The notes: generated from the letters alone by a model not told the origin. Shown: positions 1 through 7,141, counted from the stretch's first letter. The stretch is DNA of 8,928 nucleotides from CAZRZN01 sp964604565 (GCA_964604565.1 CAZRZN010000176.1:1-8928), one strand, 5' to 3'. Numbers and translations are program-made.

Positions 1-473
1 CGACGCATTACCGCAAGCCGATGGACTGGACGGCGGAGAAGGCGCGGGAGGCGGAAGCGACGCTTCGCAAGTGGTATCGGCAGGCCGCCGAGGCGCTCGA
101 TAACGTGGAACCCCATATCGGAGTTCTGAATGCCTTGGCCGATGATTTGAACACGGCTGGGGCGATTGCGGAACTGCACCAGCTTTCACATGCCAAAGAT
201 CAGCCATCTCTGCGCGCCAGTATGCGCCTCTTGGGGTTCATGGACAATGGCATTCCTGATTGGGTTCGGGATCCCGATCTCGATCTCTTGCCGCTGGCCA
301 AAAGGTTGGAGAGGCTGCGCGACGAGGCGATGCAGAATAAGGACTTCTTGGAAGTGGACCGGATGAAGGCAGCTTTGATTGATGCGGGCGTCGAGGTGCG
401 CATGTCCAAGGAGGGCGTGGAATTGGTGCCTGGCACCGGCTTTGACGCGGCCAAGCTGGAGGCGCTGGAATGA
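1..473 (+). CDS. cysS: Cysteinyl-tRNA synthetase, C-terminal part (5' end outside window)
   Basis: This is the C-terminal 156 residues of a class I cysteinyl-tRNA synthetase, the cytosolic enzyme that charges tRNA(Cys) with cysteine. The frame is open from the first base (first full codon at position 3) and ends with TGA at 471-473, so the ATG at 21 is internal: it sits in the THYRKPMDWT segment that follows the catalytic domain in this family. The catalytic HIGH and KMSKS motifs are upstream of the window. What is visible is the helical DALR-type anticodon-binding region (DDLNTAGAIAELHQL, around nucleotides 140-190) and a C-terminal tail with the segment DFLEVDRMKAALIDAGVEV, typical of CysS ends. 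It is followed by a 133-nt spacer with strong hairpins, then cimA. I am confident of the identity from the family-specific C-terminal sequence. Confidence 0.93.
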   Translation, partial: THYRKPMDWTAEKAREAEATLRKWYRQAAEALDNVEPHIGVLNALADDLNTAGAIAELHQLSHAKDQPSLRASMRLLGFMDNGIPDWVRDPDLDLLPLAKRLERLRDEAMQNKDFLEVDRMKAALIDAGVEVRMSKEGVELVPGTGFDAAKLEALE

Positions 474-497
474 AGGTCTTGGACAAGCGGCCACCTT

Positions 498-556
498 GGA
501 GGGGGCGCTGCCCCCGCGCCTGCGGCGCCCCCCGGGATATTTTGGGCCCGAAGAAG
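498..556 (+). repeat. GC-rich double-hairpin intergenic element, probably a dispersed Rhodobacterales repeat
   Basis: Two hairpins sit side by side: GGGGGC (501-506) pairs with GCCCCC (510-515) around loop GCT, and GCGCC (516-520) pairs with GGCGC (524-528) around loop TGC. Alternatively GGGGGCGC (501-508) pairs with GCGCCCCC (525-532) as one long stem, so the element can fold in two exclusive ways. It is followed by GGGATATTTTGGGCCCGAAG (534-553) and a further AAG, a tail I recall seeing after such hairpins between genes in Rhodobacterales genomes; this recollection was not checked. It may serve as the cysS terminator, although the following T run is only four bases long. Confidence 0.55.
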
Positions 557-606
557 TCATCGAGGCAAGAGAAGGCATCTGGTCCGACAGGGTCATGGGG
601 GGCTTG

Positions 607-2226
607 ATGGGCAAGGAACGGCTTTATCTCTACGACACCACCTTGCGCGACGGGCAGCAGACGCAGGGCGTGCAGTTTTCCACTGCGGAGAAACTGCGCA
701 TTGCTGAGGCGTTGGATGCCCTGGGCGTGGATTACATCGAGGGCGGCTGGCCCGGGGCGAATCCGACGGATTCGGCCTTTTTCGATGCGGCGCCGCAGAC
801 CCGTGCGCGGCTGACCGCCTTTGGCATGACCAAGCGGGCCGGTCGATCGGCAGCCAATGACGATGTGCTGGCCGCCGTGATGAATGCCGGGACGGGGGCT
901 GTCTGCATCGTTGGCAAGACGCATGATTTCCACGTCACGCGGGCACTGGGCATCACGCTGGAGGAGAACCTCGAGAATATCGGGGCCTCGGTCGCGCATC
1001 TGGTCGCCTCGGGGCGCGAGGCGCTGTTCGATGCGGAGCATTTCTTTGACGGCTACAAGGCCAATCCCGACTATGCGCTGCAATGCCTGCGGACCGCGCT
1101 GGAGGCGGGCGCCGCATGGGTCGTGCTTTGCGATACCAACGGCGGGACGCTGCCGCATGAAATCGGGCAGATCGTGCAGGATCTTATTGAAAACGGGGTG
1201 CCTGGGGACCGATTGGGGATCCACACGCATAATGACACCGAGACGGCGGTTGCCGGGTCGCTTGCGGCGGTCATGGCGGGCGCACGCCAGATCCAGGGCA
1301 CATTGAACGGATTGGGCGAGCGGTGCGGCAATGCCAACCTCACCTCGCTCATCCCGACATTGCTGCTGAAGGAGCCCTATGCCAGCCAGTTCGAGATCGG
1401 CGTCAGTGTCGCGGCGTTGGAGTCCCTGACACGCACTGCGCAGATGCTGGACGATGTGCTGAACCGGGTGCCGCAGAAGCAGGTGGCCTATGTCGGCGCC
1501 TCGGCCTTTGCGCATAAGGCGGGGCTGCATGCCAGTGCGATTCTCAAGGATCCGACGACCTATGAACATATCGATCCGGCGCTGGTGGGCAACCGCCGCG
1601 TGGTGCCGATGTCGAACCAGGCGGGCCAATCGAATCTGCGCCGCCGTCTGGCGGAGGCTGGGCTGGAGGTGGCGCCGGGGGATCCGGCGCTTGCGCGGAT
1701 CCTTGATCAGGTCAAGGCGCGGGAGGCGGAGGGCTATACCTACGACACGGCGCAGGCCTCCTTCGAGCTGCTGGCGCGGGATGAACTGGGTCTTTTGCCG
1801 GAGTTTTTCGAGGTCAAGCGCTACCGGGTCACGGTGGAGCGGCGCAAGAACAAGTACAACCGCATGGTGTCCCTGTCGGAGGCCGTGGTGGTCGTCAAGG
1901 TGGGCGATGAAAAGAAGCTGTCGGTGAGCGAGTCGCTGGATGAGGAGGGCATGGACCGCGGACCCGTCAATGCGTTGTCAAAGGCGCTGGCCAAGGATCT
2001 GGGGCCTTATCAGGCGGCGATCGACGATATGCGGCTGGTGGATTTCCGCGTGCGCATCACGCAGGGCGGCACCGAGGCGGTGACCCGGGTTGTCATCGAC
2101 AGCGAGGACGGGCAGGGGCGGCGCTGGGCCACGGTGGGCGTAAGCGCGAATATCGTCGATGCCTCCTTCGAGGCGCTGCTTGACGCGGTGCGTTGGAAAC
2201 TCGTGCGGGACGGGCAGACGGGCTGA
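607..2226 (+). CDS. cimA: Citramalate synthase
   Basis: This gene encodes a 539-residue enzyme of the DRE-TIM metallolyase family that condenses pyruvate with acetyl-CoA to (R)-citramalate, the first step of the threonine-independent route to 2-oxobutanoate and isoleucine. The N-terminal TIM barrel opens with YDTTLRDGQQTQGVQFS (residues 9-25); R14/D15 and the metal-binding H206-T-H208 in GIHTHNDTETA are in place, as is NGLGERCGN. The C-terminal third, after about residue 400, is the LeuA-type regulatory domain that normally binds the pathway end product. The length and the LRDGQQTQGVQFS opening fit the long citramalate synthase family rather than 2-isopropylmalate synthase. I chose the ATG at 607 because MGKERLYLYDTTLRDG matches the usual start and a G run (597-602) precedes it; the ATG at 595 is the alternative. 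The open frame continues upstream into the end of cysS, but that part does not look coding. The stop overlaps the next start. Confidence 0.92.
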   Translation: MGKERLYLYDTTLRDGQQTQGVQFSTAEKLRIAEALDALGVDYIEGGWPGANPTDSAFFDAAPQTRARLTAFGMTKRAGRSAANDDVLAAVMNAGTGAVCIVGKTHDFHVTRALGITLEENLENIGASVAHLVASGREALFDAEHFFDGYKANPDYALQCLRTALEAGAAWVVLCDTNGGTLPHEIGQIVQDLIENGVPGDRLGIHTHNDTETAVAGSLAAVMAGARQIQGTLNGLGERCGNANLTSLIPTLLLKEPYASQFEIGVSVAALESLTRTAQMLDDVLNRVPQKQVAYVGASAFAHKAGLHASAILKDPTTYEHIDPALVGNRRVVPMSNQAGQSNLRRRLAEAGLEVAPGDPALARILDQVKAREAEGYTYDTAQASFELLARDELGLLPEFFEVKRYRVTVERRKNKYNRMVSLSEAVVVVKVGDEKKLSVSESLDEEGMDRGPVNALSKALAKDLGPYQAAIDDMRLVDFRVRITQGGTEAVTRVVIDSEDGQGRRWATVGVSANIVDASFEALLDAVRWKLVRDGQTG

Positions 2227-2951
2227 TGGATTGGGAAGCGTTCTTTACAGTTCACAGCGCGTTGCCCCGGGAGGGTCCGGGCGCGCCGGAGGATGTGGCC
2301 TGGGCCTGCGCGCTGGCCGATCTGGCGCCCGGCGCAGTGATTTGCGATGCCGCGGCCGGCCCCGGTGGCGATGTCGAGGCGCTTTTGACCGCCGTGCCGG
2401 GGGGCCGTGTTGTTGCGTTCGACAAGACGGAAGCCTTTGTGGCGCAGATGCGCGACCGCTTTGCCGGATGCTCTGCCGTCACCGTGACGACGGCCGATCT
2501 GAACGATATCGGCGCCTTGCCCGAGGCCCCCTTTGACATGATCTGGTGTGCCGGGGCGCTTTATTTCCTTGGCCTCGAGGCGGGACTGGCGCAGATGCAC
2601 GGGGCGCTGAAGCCGGGGGGCGTGCTGGCATTTTCCGAACCGTTCTACAAGGTCCCGGCGCCGGGTGCGGCGGCTGTGGCCTTCTGGGACGGATATCCGA
2701 CAGACGATGCGGCCCATATCGCGGCGGCGGTATCAGCGGCGGGCTTCCAGACCCTCGGCGCGCGGGCGGTGTCCGATGCCGGGTGGGAGGCGTATTTTCA
2801 GCCGATGGAGGCGCGCATCGCCGCGCTGCGGCCGGACGCGGACGCCCGACTGACCACCATGCTGGATCTCTGCGCCAAGGAGGCCGCCCAGTGGCGGCAG
2901 GTCAAGGATGAGACAGGTTATCTGCTGACTGTCGCGCGCAGGATATCATGA
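2226..2951 (+). CDS. Class I SAM-dependent methyltransferase, substrate unknown
   Basis: The 241-residue product is a Rossmann-fold methyltransferase of the methyltransferase-11/25 type. Motif I is VICDAAAGPGGD (38-49), the acidic residue binding the SAM ribose is D66 in VVAFDKTEAFV, and post-motif II/IV is FDMIWCAGALYFLG (103-116), followed by LKPGGVLAFSEPF (128-140). There is no signal peptide or membrane segment, so it should be cytosolic. The start is fixed by the TGATG junction: the cimA stop at 2224-2226 shares its last base with this ATG, and there is no strong ribosome binding site, which suggests translational coupling. Its own stop overlaps the next gene as ATGA. The C-terminal half has no substrate-specific motif that I recognise. 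The neighbour resembles NDUFAF6, which raises the possibility of a complex I maturation role, but the protein does not look like NDUFAF5 and that link is speculative. Confidence 0.85.
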   Translation: MDWEAFFTVHSALPREGPGAPEDVAWACALADLAPGAVICDAAAGPGGDVEALLTAVPGGRVVAFDKTEAFVAQMRDRFAGCSAVTVTTADLNDIGALPEAPFDMIWCAGALYFLGLEAGLAQMHGALKPGGVLAFSEPFYKVPAPGAAAVAFWDGYPTDDAAHIAAAVSAAGFQTLGARAVSDAGWEAYFQPMEARIAALRPDADARLTTMLDLCAKEAAQWRQVKDETGYLLTVARRIS

Positions 2952-3730
2952 GCTGGGAAGCGGGGGGCGATCTGACGGCCTGCGCGCGAATCGTCGAGCG
3001 CGGCGATCCAGACCGCTTTGCCAGCGCGATGGCGGCGCCGGTCGCTGCGCGGGAGGCGCTGTTCCCGCTTTATGCCTTCAACATCGAGGTGTCGCGGGCG
3101 CCTTGGGTGACGGCGGAGCCGATGATTGCGGGCATGCGCCTGCAATGGTGGGCGGATGCCTTGGAGGAGATCGCGGTCGGCGGGACCATCCGGCGCCATG
3201 AGGTGGTGACGCCGCTGGCCCGGGTGCTGGACGCCACGTCCGCGCGTCAGTTGCAGACGCTGGTGGAGGCGCGGCAGGCTGATATCGACAAGGCGCCGTT
3301 CGACGATGGGGCGGCGCTGATCAGCTATCTGGACGCCACTGGCGGTCTGCTGATGGCCACAGCGGCCCGGGCGCTGGGGGACCGTGACGGGCGGGCGGCG
3401 CGGGCGCTGGGGACGGCGGCTGGTGTGGCGGCCTATCTTTGCGCGGTTCCGGAACTGGTCGCGCGCGGCAAGCTGCCGCTGCCCGATGGTCGTCCCGAAG
3501 CGGTGCGCGATCTGGCGCGGCAGGGGCGCGCCCGGTTGGCGGAGGCGCGTGCCGCCCGCAGCGATGTGGTGCCCGCCGCCCGCCCGGCGCTGTGGCCGGG
3601 CGCCTTGGCGGGGCCGGTGCTGGCCCGGGCCGAACAGGCGCCGCAGCGGGTGTCTGCGGGCGATCTGATGCCATCGGAGGCGCGGGTGCGGATGCGCCGT
3701 CTGTGGGTTGCGGCGACCGGGCGCTGGTAG
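2948..3730 (+). CDS. Squalene/phytoene synthase-fold protein, NDUFAF6-like, without catalytic aspartates
   Basis: This 260-residue protein shows the squalene/phytoene synthase family layout: an N-terminal FPLYAFNIEVSRAPWV segment (39-54), RLQWWADALEEI (64-75), a central DATGGLLMATAARALG (129-144) and AAGVAAYLCAVPELVARGKL with PLPDG (157-181). In true synthases the first segment and the AAYLCAV region each carry an aspartate-rich motif (DxxxD) that binds the Mg-diphosphate substrate. Here both are replaced (NIEVSRAP; AVPELVARG), so prenyl-diphosphate condensation is unlikely. That pattern and the length fit the NDUFAF6-like branch, whose mitochondrial member helps complex I assembly. The start ATG overlaps the methyltransferase stop (ATGA, 2948-2951). 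It ends 16 nt from the convergent MFS gene, with no clear terminator between them. Family assignment is firm; the biological role is inference. Confidence 0.8.
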   Translation: MSWEAGGDLTACARIVERGDPDRFASAMAAPVAAREALFPLYAFNIEVSRAPWVTAEPMIAGMRLQWWADALEEIAVGGTIRRHEVVTPLARVLDATSARQLQTLVEARQADIDKAPFDDGAALISYLDATGGLLMATAARALGDRDGRAARALGTAAGVAAYLCAVPELVARGKLPLPDGRPEAVRDLARQGRARLAEARAARSDVVPAARPALWPGALAGPVLARAEQAPQRVSAGDLMPSEARVRMRRLWVAATGRW

Positions 3731-3746
3731 GGTCAGGCTGGCAGGT

Positions 3747-4961
3747 TCAGACGGTCGCGCTGTCCTTGGGGCGCAGCATCAGCCAGATCAGCGCGCCGCC
3801 CGCCAGCACGAGGAAGGGTGCCATGGCAAGGTTCACCGCCACCCAGCCCTGTTCCGCCGAGCCGCCCGAACAATTCATCAAGCCGCCGGAGGCCAGCGAG
3901 GCGAAGGTCACGCCGCCAAAGACGATCAGGTCGTTGAGACCCTGCATCCGGCCGCGCTCATGCGGTTCATGCGCGCCTGCCAGCATCGTGGTCGCCCCGA
4001 TGAAACCGAAATTCCAGCCCAGCCCCAAAAGGATCAGCGCGACAAAGAACTGTTCCAGCGCCACACCCGACAGTGCGACGGCCCCCGCCGCTGCAAGGAT
4101 CACAAGGCCGATGGACATGATCCGCTCTGCTCCGAACCGGGCGATCAGATGACCGGTGAAAAAGCTGGGCGCGAACATGGCCAGCACATGCGCCGTCACC
4201 ACGTCGGCCGCATCGCCCGTGTCGAACCCGCAGCCGACCACTGCCAGCGGCGTTGACGTCATCACAAGGTTCATCAGCGCATAGGAGACGGTGGCGCAGA
4301 TCACCGCGACGGCGATCCGCGGCGTGGCCAGAAGCTCCATCCGCGATCGGCCCTTGGGGGCGTCAAGCGCGGGCCGGGGCGGGCGCGGGATGTCGAGGAA
4401 CAGAAACAGCAGCGCGCCGACGAGGTTCAACCCGATCACGGCGGCATAGGTGCCAAGGAAGGGCACGACATAGGCATCCGCTGTCAGCTTGACCAGTTGC
4501 GGGCCGACGATGGCAGAGGCCAGCCCCCCCGCCATGACGTAGGAAATCGCCTTTGGCCGGAATGCGTCCGAGGCGGTGTCGGCGGCGGCGAACCGGTAGA
4601 ATCCCTGCGCGGACATGTAGATGCCCGTCAGGAACGACCCCAGCAGGAACACCGGGAAGGAGGCAAGGTAAAGACCATAGGCCCCGACCGCACCGCCAAG
4701 CGCGCCACCACCCGCCCCGATGAAGAACCCGGCCCTGCGGCCGTAGCGTTGCATCAGGGCAGAGACCGGCGTGGCGGACAGCATAGACCCCAGCACGATC
4801 AGCGAAATCGGCAACGTGGCGAAACAGATGTTGGAGGCAAGCGACTGGCCCGCCAGTCCGCCGATGGTGAAGATCATCGGCATCTGTGCGCCAAGAATCG
4901 CCTGCGCTAGCACAAGGACGATCACGTTGCGCTTGGCGCGGGTGTCATGTTCAAGAACCAT
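3747..4961 (-). CDS. Major facilitator superfamily transporter, substrate unknown
   Basis: The product, 404 residues from the ATG at 4961, is an inner-membrane MFS carrier with about twelve hydrophobic segments in two halves, joined by a basic, proline-rich cytoplasmic loop around residues 189-212 (IPRPPRPALDAPKGRSR). The loop 2-3 motif A is seen as SALMQRYGRRAGF (67-79) and a motif C-like AGGLASAIVGPQL lies at 144-156. The second half repeats a motif A-like FFTGHLIARFGAERI. The frame extends to a GTG at 5024, but residues from MVLEHDTRAKRNVIVLVL onward look like a natural start, with a short polar leader just before the first membrane helix, so I prefer 4961; no strong ribosome binding site decides it. 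The gene diverges from cobK, which makes a cobalamin- or metal-related substrate worth considering, but nothing in the protein shows it. Confidence 0.85.
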   Translation of the reverse strand: MVLEHDTRAKRNVIVLVLAQAILGAQMPMIFTIGGLAGQSLASNICFATLPISLIVLGSMLSATPVSALMQRYGRRAGFFIGAGGGALGGAVGAYGLYLASFPVFLLGSFLTGIYMSAQGFYRFAAADTASDAFRPKAISYVMAGGLASAIVGPQLVKLTADAYVVPFLGTYAAVIGLNLVGALLFLFLDIPRPPRPALDAPKGRSRMELLATPRIAVAVICATVSYALMNLVMTSTPLAVVGCGFDTGDAADVVTAHVLAMFAPSFFTGHLIARFGAERIMSIGLVILAAAGAVALSGVALEQFFVALILLGLGWNFGFIGATTMLAGAHEPHERGRMQGLNDLIVFGGVTFASLASGGLMNCSGGSAEQGWVAVNLAMAPFLVLAGGALIWLMLRPKDSATV

Positions 4962-5131
4962 GATGCGATGGGTAAGCGGCGATGCGGACGGGGGCAAGAG
5001 GCTTTGGCACCGATTGTCCGGCACGCGGTGTCGCGGTCGCCGGGAGGCTGCCGGGTTCCTTGCATTGCCGCGCCGGCACCGTCAAACATGCGCATTCTGT
5101 TCACCCGTGTGGGGATCTCTGGAGGACGCGC
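4962..5131. promoter_or_regulatory. Divergent promoter region between MFS gene and cobK
   Basis: This 170-nt spacer must hold the promoters for both divergent genes. I see no convincing sigma70 pair. The best for cobK is TTGCAT (5060-5065), 18 nt, AAACAT (5084-5089); on the minus strand TTGACG (5085-5080) lacks a good -10. A small hairpin GCCG-CGC-CGGC lies at 5067-5077. On the minus strand, the stretch from about 5085 to 5020 (starting GACGGTGCCGGCG, with AAGGAACCCGG further on) loosely recalls the 5' part of a cobalamin riboswitch. The conserved CTGCCCCCGCAACTGT core and a B12 box are not intact, so no riboswitch is called. Confidence 0.3.
5121..5126 (+). promoter_or_regulatory. Ribosome binding site of cobK
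   Basis: GGAGGA lies 5 nt before the ATG at 5132. It decides the start of cobK, because the open frame extends 150 nt further upstream into the divergent spacer. Confidence 0.8.
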
Positions 5132-5839
5132 ATGAAGGGAGTGGTGATCATCGGCGGATCGGCAGAGGCCCATGCCCTGGCCGCAGCCCTGCCCGGGGCG
5201 ATGGTCCTGTTGCCCGCGCCGGAACGTGTGGCCCGTGTCTGGCCCGGGCCTGTCGTGCGGTCTGCCGTTCCGGCGGATCGGTTGCGGTCCATGGGCGCGC
5301 GTCTGGTCGTTGAGGCCGCCCATCCCTGCGACTGGTCCAGCGCCTTTGCCGTTGCCGAGGCGGCGCGCGCGGCCGGGCTGCCCCGCCTGCAACTTGTGCG
5401 CCCGGCGTGGCGGGCGGGGCGGCGCGATCACTGGGTGCCGCTGCGCGGGGCGCGTCAGGCGGCAGGCGTCATTCCGGCCGCCGCGCGGGTGCTGGTCACT
5501 ACGGGGCGGGACGCGCTCCCCGAGTTGCGCAACCTGCGGGCCATGATCCTGATGCGCCGGATCAAGGGCACATCGCGGCCGTTTCCCTTGCCGCGCGGGC
5601 GCTATGTCGCGGACGAAGGTCCGTTCACCGTGACCGATGAACTGCGGATCCTGCGCCGGGAACGGATCGACTGGCTGCTTGTTCGCAACGCAGGGGGCGC
5701 GGGTGGCTGGCCCAAGCTGGCAGCCGCGCGCAGCCTGCACCTGCCGGTCGCGATGATCGACCGTCCGCGCCGCCCCGGCGGGCCGCGCGTCAACACCGTG
5801 AAGGAGGCGCTGGAATGGCTGAAGACAAGAACGGGATAG
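5132..5839 (+). CDS. cobK: Precorrin-6A reductase (CobK/CbiJ family)
   Basis: The 235-residue product matches the NADPH-dependent precorrin-6A reductase family, which reduces the corrin macrocycle during cobalamin (B12) synthesis in the cytosol. Features in order: the N-terminal glycine-rich nucleotide-binding start VVIIGGSAEAHALAAAL (4-20), the VVEAAHPCDWSSAFA segment (59-73, family form DATHP), LQLVRPAW (86-93), VLVTTGR (120-126), the GPFTV strand (163-167), and LLVRNAGGAGGWPKLAAA (182-199) followed by LPVAMIDRP (204-212). The HPCDW variant is unusual, since many members have HPxA. The length is normal for the family. A good GGAGGA site fixes the start. No other cobalamin gene is in the window: it is followed, with a 25-nt overlap, by a DNA glycosylase, so the gene appears separated from the rest of its pathway. 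CobK versus CbiJ (aerobic or cobalt-early substrate) cannot be told from the sequence alone. Confidence 0.85.
   Translation: MKGVVIIGGSAEAHALAAALPGAMVLLPAPERVARVWPGPVVRSAVPADRLRSMGARLVVEAAHPCDWSSAFAVAEAARAAGLPRLQLVRPAWRAGRRDHWVPLRGARQAAGVIPAAARVLVTTGRDALPELRNLRAMILMRRIKGTSRPFPLPRGRYVADEGPFTVTDELRILRRERIDWLLVRNAGGAGGWPKLAAARSLHLPVAMIDRPRRPGGPRVNTVKEALEWLKTRTG
5801..5807 (+). promoter_or_regulatory. Ribosome binding site of the DNA glycosylase gene, inside cobK
   Basis: AAGGAGG, a near-perfect Shine-Dalgarno sequence, lies 7 nt before the ATG at 5815 and within the last codons of cobK. It supports the overlapping start. Confidence 0.8.
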
Positions 5840-6462
5840 GCCGGATCATCCGCACCGAGGATTGCGTCGCCGAAGGTGCGGAGTGGCTTTCCGCGCAGGA
5901 GCCGCGCTTTGCACATGCCTTGGCGCAGACCGGTCCGCTGCCGCTGCGGCGCCGTCCCGATGGTTTTGCGCAGTTGCTGTCGGCGATCGTCAGCCAGCAG
6001 GTCAGCGTCGCCTCGGCCCGGGCGATCTGGGCGCGGCTGGAGGACGCCGGCATGACCACGCCCGAGGCGGTCCATGCCACCGATCCAGAGGACCTGCGCG
6101 CATTGGGTCTCAGCCGGCAGAAGGCGACCTATGCAAGGGCGCTGGCGGACGCGGGGATCGACTTTGCCGCGCTGCGGCGCAAGCCCACCGATGCGGTCGT
6201 GACGGATCTGGTGGCCGTCAAGGGGATCGGCGTCTGGACCGCCGAGATCTACGCCATGTTCAGCCTTGGCCGGGCGGATGTCTTTGCCCCCGGCGATCTG
6301 GCCTTGCAGGAGGCGGCGCGCCTGCTGTTCGATCTGCCCGAACGGCCGAAGGAACGCGCGCTGCGCGAGATGGCGCAGGCCTGGAGCCCGTGGAGATCGG
6401 TTGCGGCCCGCGCGCTCTGGGCTTACTACCACGTTGCCAAGGACCGGGAGGGCATCGCGTGA
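5815..6462 (+). CDS. alkA: DNA-3-methyladenine glycosylase, AlkA-like HhH-GPD family
   Basis: This 215-residue base-excision repair enzyme should remove alkylated purines from DNA. It has the HhH-GPD fold: SAIVSQQVSVASARAIWARL (56-75) is the conserved helix pair near the base pocket, LGLSRQKATYARALA (97-111) matches the family's LG-S-KA-Y motif, and LVAVKGIGVWTAEIYAMF (132-149) is the helix-hairpin-helix that grips the DNA backbone. The catalytic aspartate is D161 in VFAPGDLALQEA. It lacks the extra N-terminal domain of E. coli AlkA (282 residues) and so resembles the compact form seen in many bacteria and in yeast Mag1. No cysteines typical of an iron-sulfur cluster are present, which argues against EndoIII or MutY. 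The start overlaps cobK by 25 nt behind AAGGAGG, and the stop overlaps the following GTG start. The exact damage range is unknown. Confidence 0.88.
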   Translation: MAEDKNGIGRIIRTEDCVAEGAEWLSAQEPRFAHALAQTGPLPLRRRPDGFAQLLSAIVSQQVSVASARAIWARLEDAGMTTPEAVHATDPEDLRALGLSRQKATYARALADAGIDFAALRRKPTDAVVTDLVAVKGIGVWTAEIYAMFSLGRADVFAPGDLALQEAARLLFDLPERPKERALREMAQAWSPWRSVAARALWAYYHVAKDREGIA

Positions 6463-7124
6463 CACGGGTACTCAATACAGGCCGCAAGGAGCCGGTTTCG
6501 GGGGACATGCGGTCCTGCGTGGTGTTTCTGCATGGCTATGGCGCAAATGGCGCGGACCTTCTGGGGTTGGCGGATCCCTTGGGGGAGCATTTGCCGGATA
6601 CGCTGTTCGTGGCGCCGGATGCGCCGGAGGCCTGCGCGGGTGCGCCTTTCGGGTTCCAGTGGTTCCCGATCCCATGGATCGATGGTTCCTCCGAGGAGGA
6701 GGCCATGGCGGGCATGGGCCGGGCGGTGAATGACCTCAATGCCTTTCTTGACGCGTTGATGGTGGATGAGGACCTGCTGCCGGAGCAGGTGGCGCTGTTC
6801 GGGTTTTCCCAAGGCACCATGATGGCGCTGCATGTCGGGCCGCGGCGTGAGGATGAACTGGCTGGAATCGTTGGGTTTTCAGGGCGCCTATTGGCGCCGG
6901 AGCTGTTGGGCGACGAGAAACTGAGCAAGCCGCCGATCCTGCTGATCCATGGCGATCAGGACGACGTGGTGCCGGTAGACTCGCTTCCGCAGGCGGCCGA
7001 GGCGCTGGAGCAGGCGGGCTTCAAGGAGGTCTTTGCCCATATCATGGAGGGCACCGCGCATGGCATCGCGCCGGATGGTCTGGGCGTGGCGCTGGCCTTT
7101 CTGCGGGACAAATGCGGGTTCTGA
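6459..7124 (+). CDS. Alpha/beta hydrolase, phospholipase/carboxylesterase type
   Basis: The 221-residue serine hydrolase belongs to the small carboxylesterase/phospholipase family (abhydrolase 2, relatives of acyl-protein thioesterase and YpfH). It should hydrolyse short acyl or phospholipid esters in the cytosol, as no signal peptide is seen. The oxyanion-hole segment is VVFLHGYGANGADL (21-34), and PFGFQWFPI (63-71) is typical of the family. The nucleophile is S117 in LFGFSQGTMMAL, the acid D168 in ILLIHGDQDDVVP, and the base H201 in GTAHGI, so the triad is complete. The start is a GTG at 6459 that overlaps the glycosylase stop (GTGA), with GGGAGGG 6 nt upstream; the resulting N-terminus (M/VTRVLNTGRKEP) looks natural. 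The open frame continues far upstream, but that part is only the glycosylase gene in another frame. This is the last gene of the operon. Its substrate cannot be read from sequence. Confidence 0.87.
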   Translation: MTRVLNTGRKEPVSGDMRSCVVFLHGYGANGADLLGLADPLGEHLPDTLFVAPDAPEACAGAPFGFQWFPIPWIDGSSEEEAMAGMGRAVNDLNAFLDALMVDEDLLPEQVALFGFSQGTMMALHVGPRREDELAGIVGFSGRLLAPELLGDEKLSKPPILLIHGDQDDVVPVDSLPQAAEALEQAGFKEVFAHIMEGTAHGIAPDGLGVALAFLRDKCGF

Positions 7125-7141
7125 AACCGGCCTGATCCGCG

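Noticed and set aside
238..1629. 463-residue open frame on the minus strand opposite cysS and cimA
   Set aside because: Antisense shadow of two well-supported genes with no family resemblance; long antisense frames are common in high-GC DNA.
3731..3746. Bidirectional terminator between the convergent SQS-like and MFS genes
   Set aside because: The gap is only 16 nt and I see no stem-loop with a T run there or in the flanking gene ends.
3708..4256. 182-residue plus-strand frame under the MFS gene
   Set aside because: Antisense to a clear twelve-helix transporter, with charged, histidine-rich low-complexity sequence and no ribosome binding site.
5022..5024. GTG at the far 5' end of the MFS frame as the start codon
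   Set aside because: It would add a 21-residue polar leader (PDNRCQSLLPPSASPLTHRI) not typical of MFS proteins and consume a third of the divergent promoter region; the ATG at 4961 is more natural.
4962..5085. Cobalamin riboswitch between the MFS gene and cobK
   Set aside because: Only the opening part is similar. The conserved CTGCCCCCGCAACTGT core is changed at several positions, no intact B12 box follows, and the spacer is shorter than a full class I element. It is kept only as a low-priority finding.
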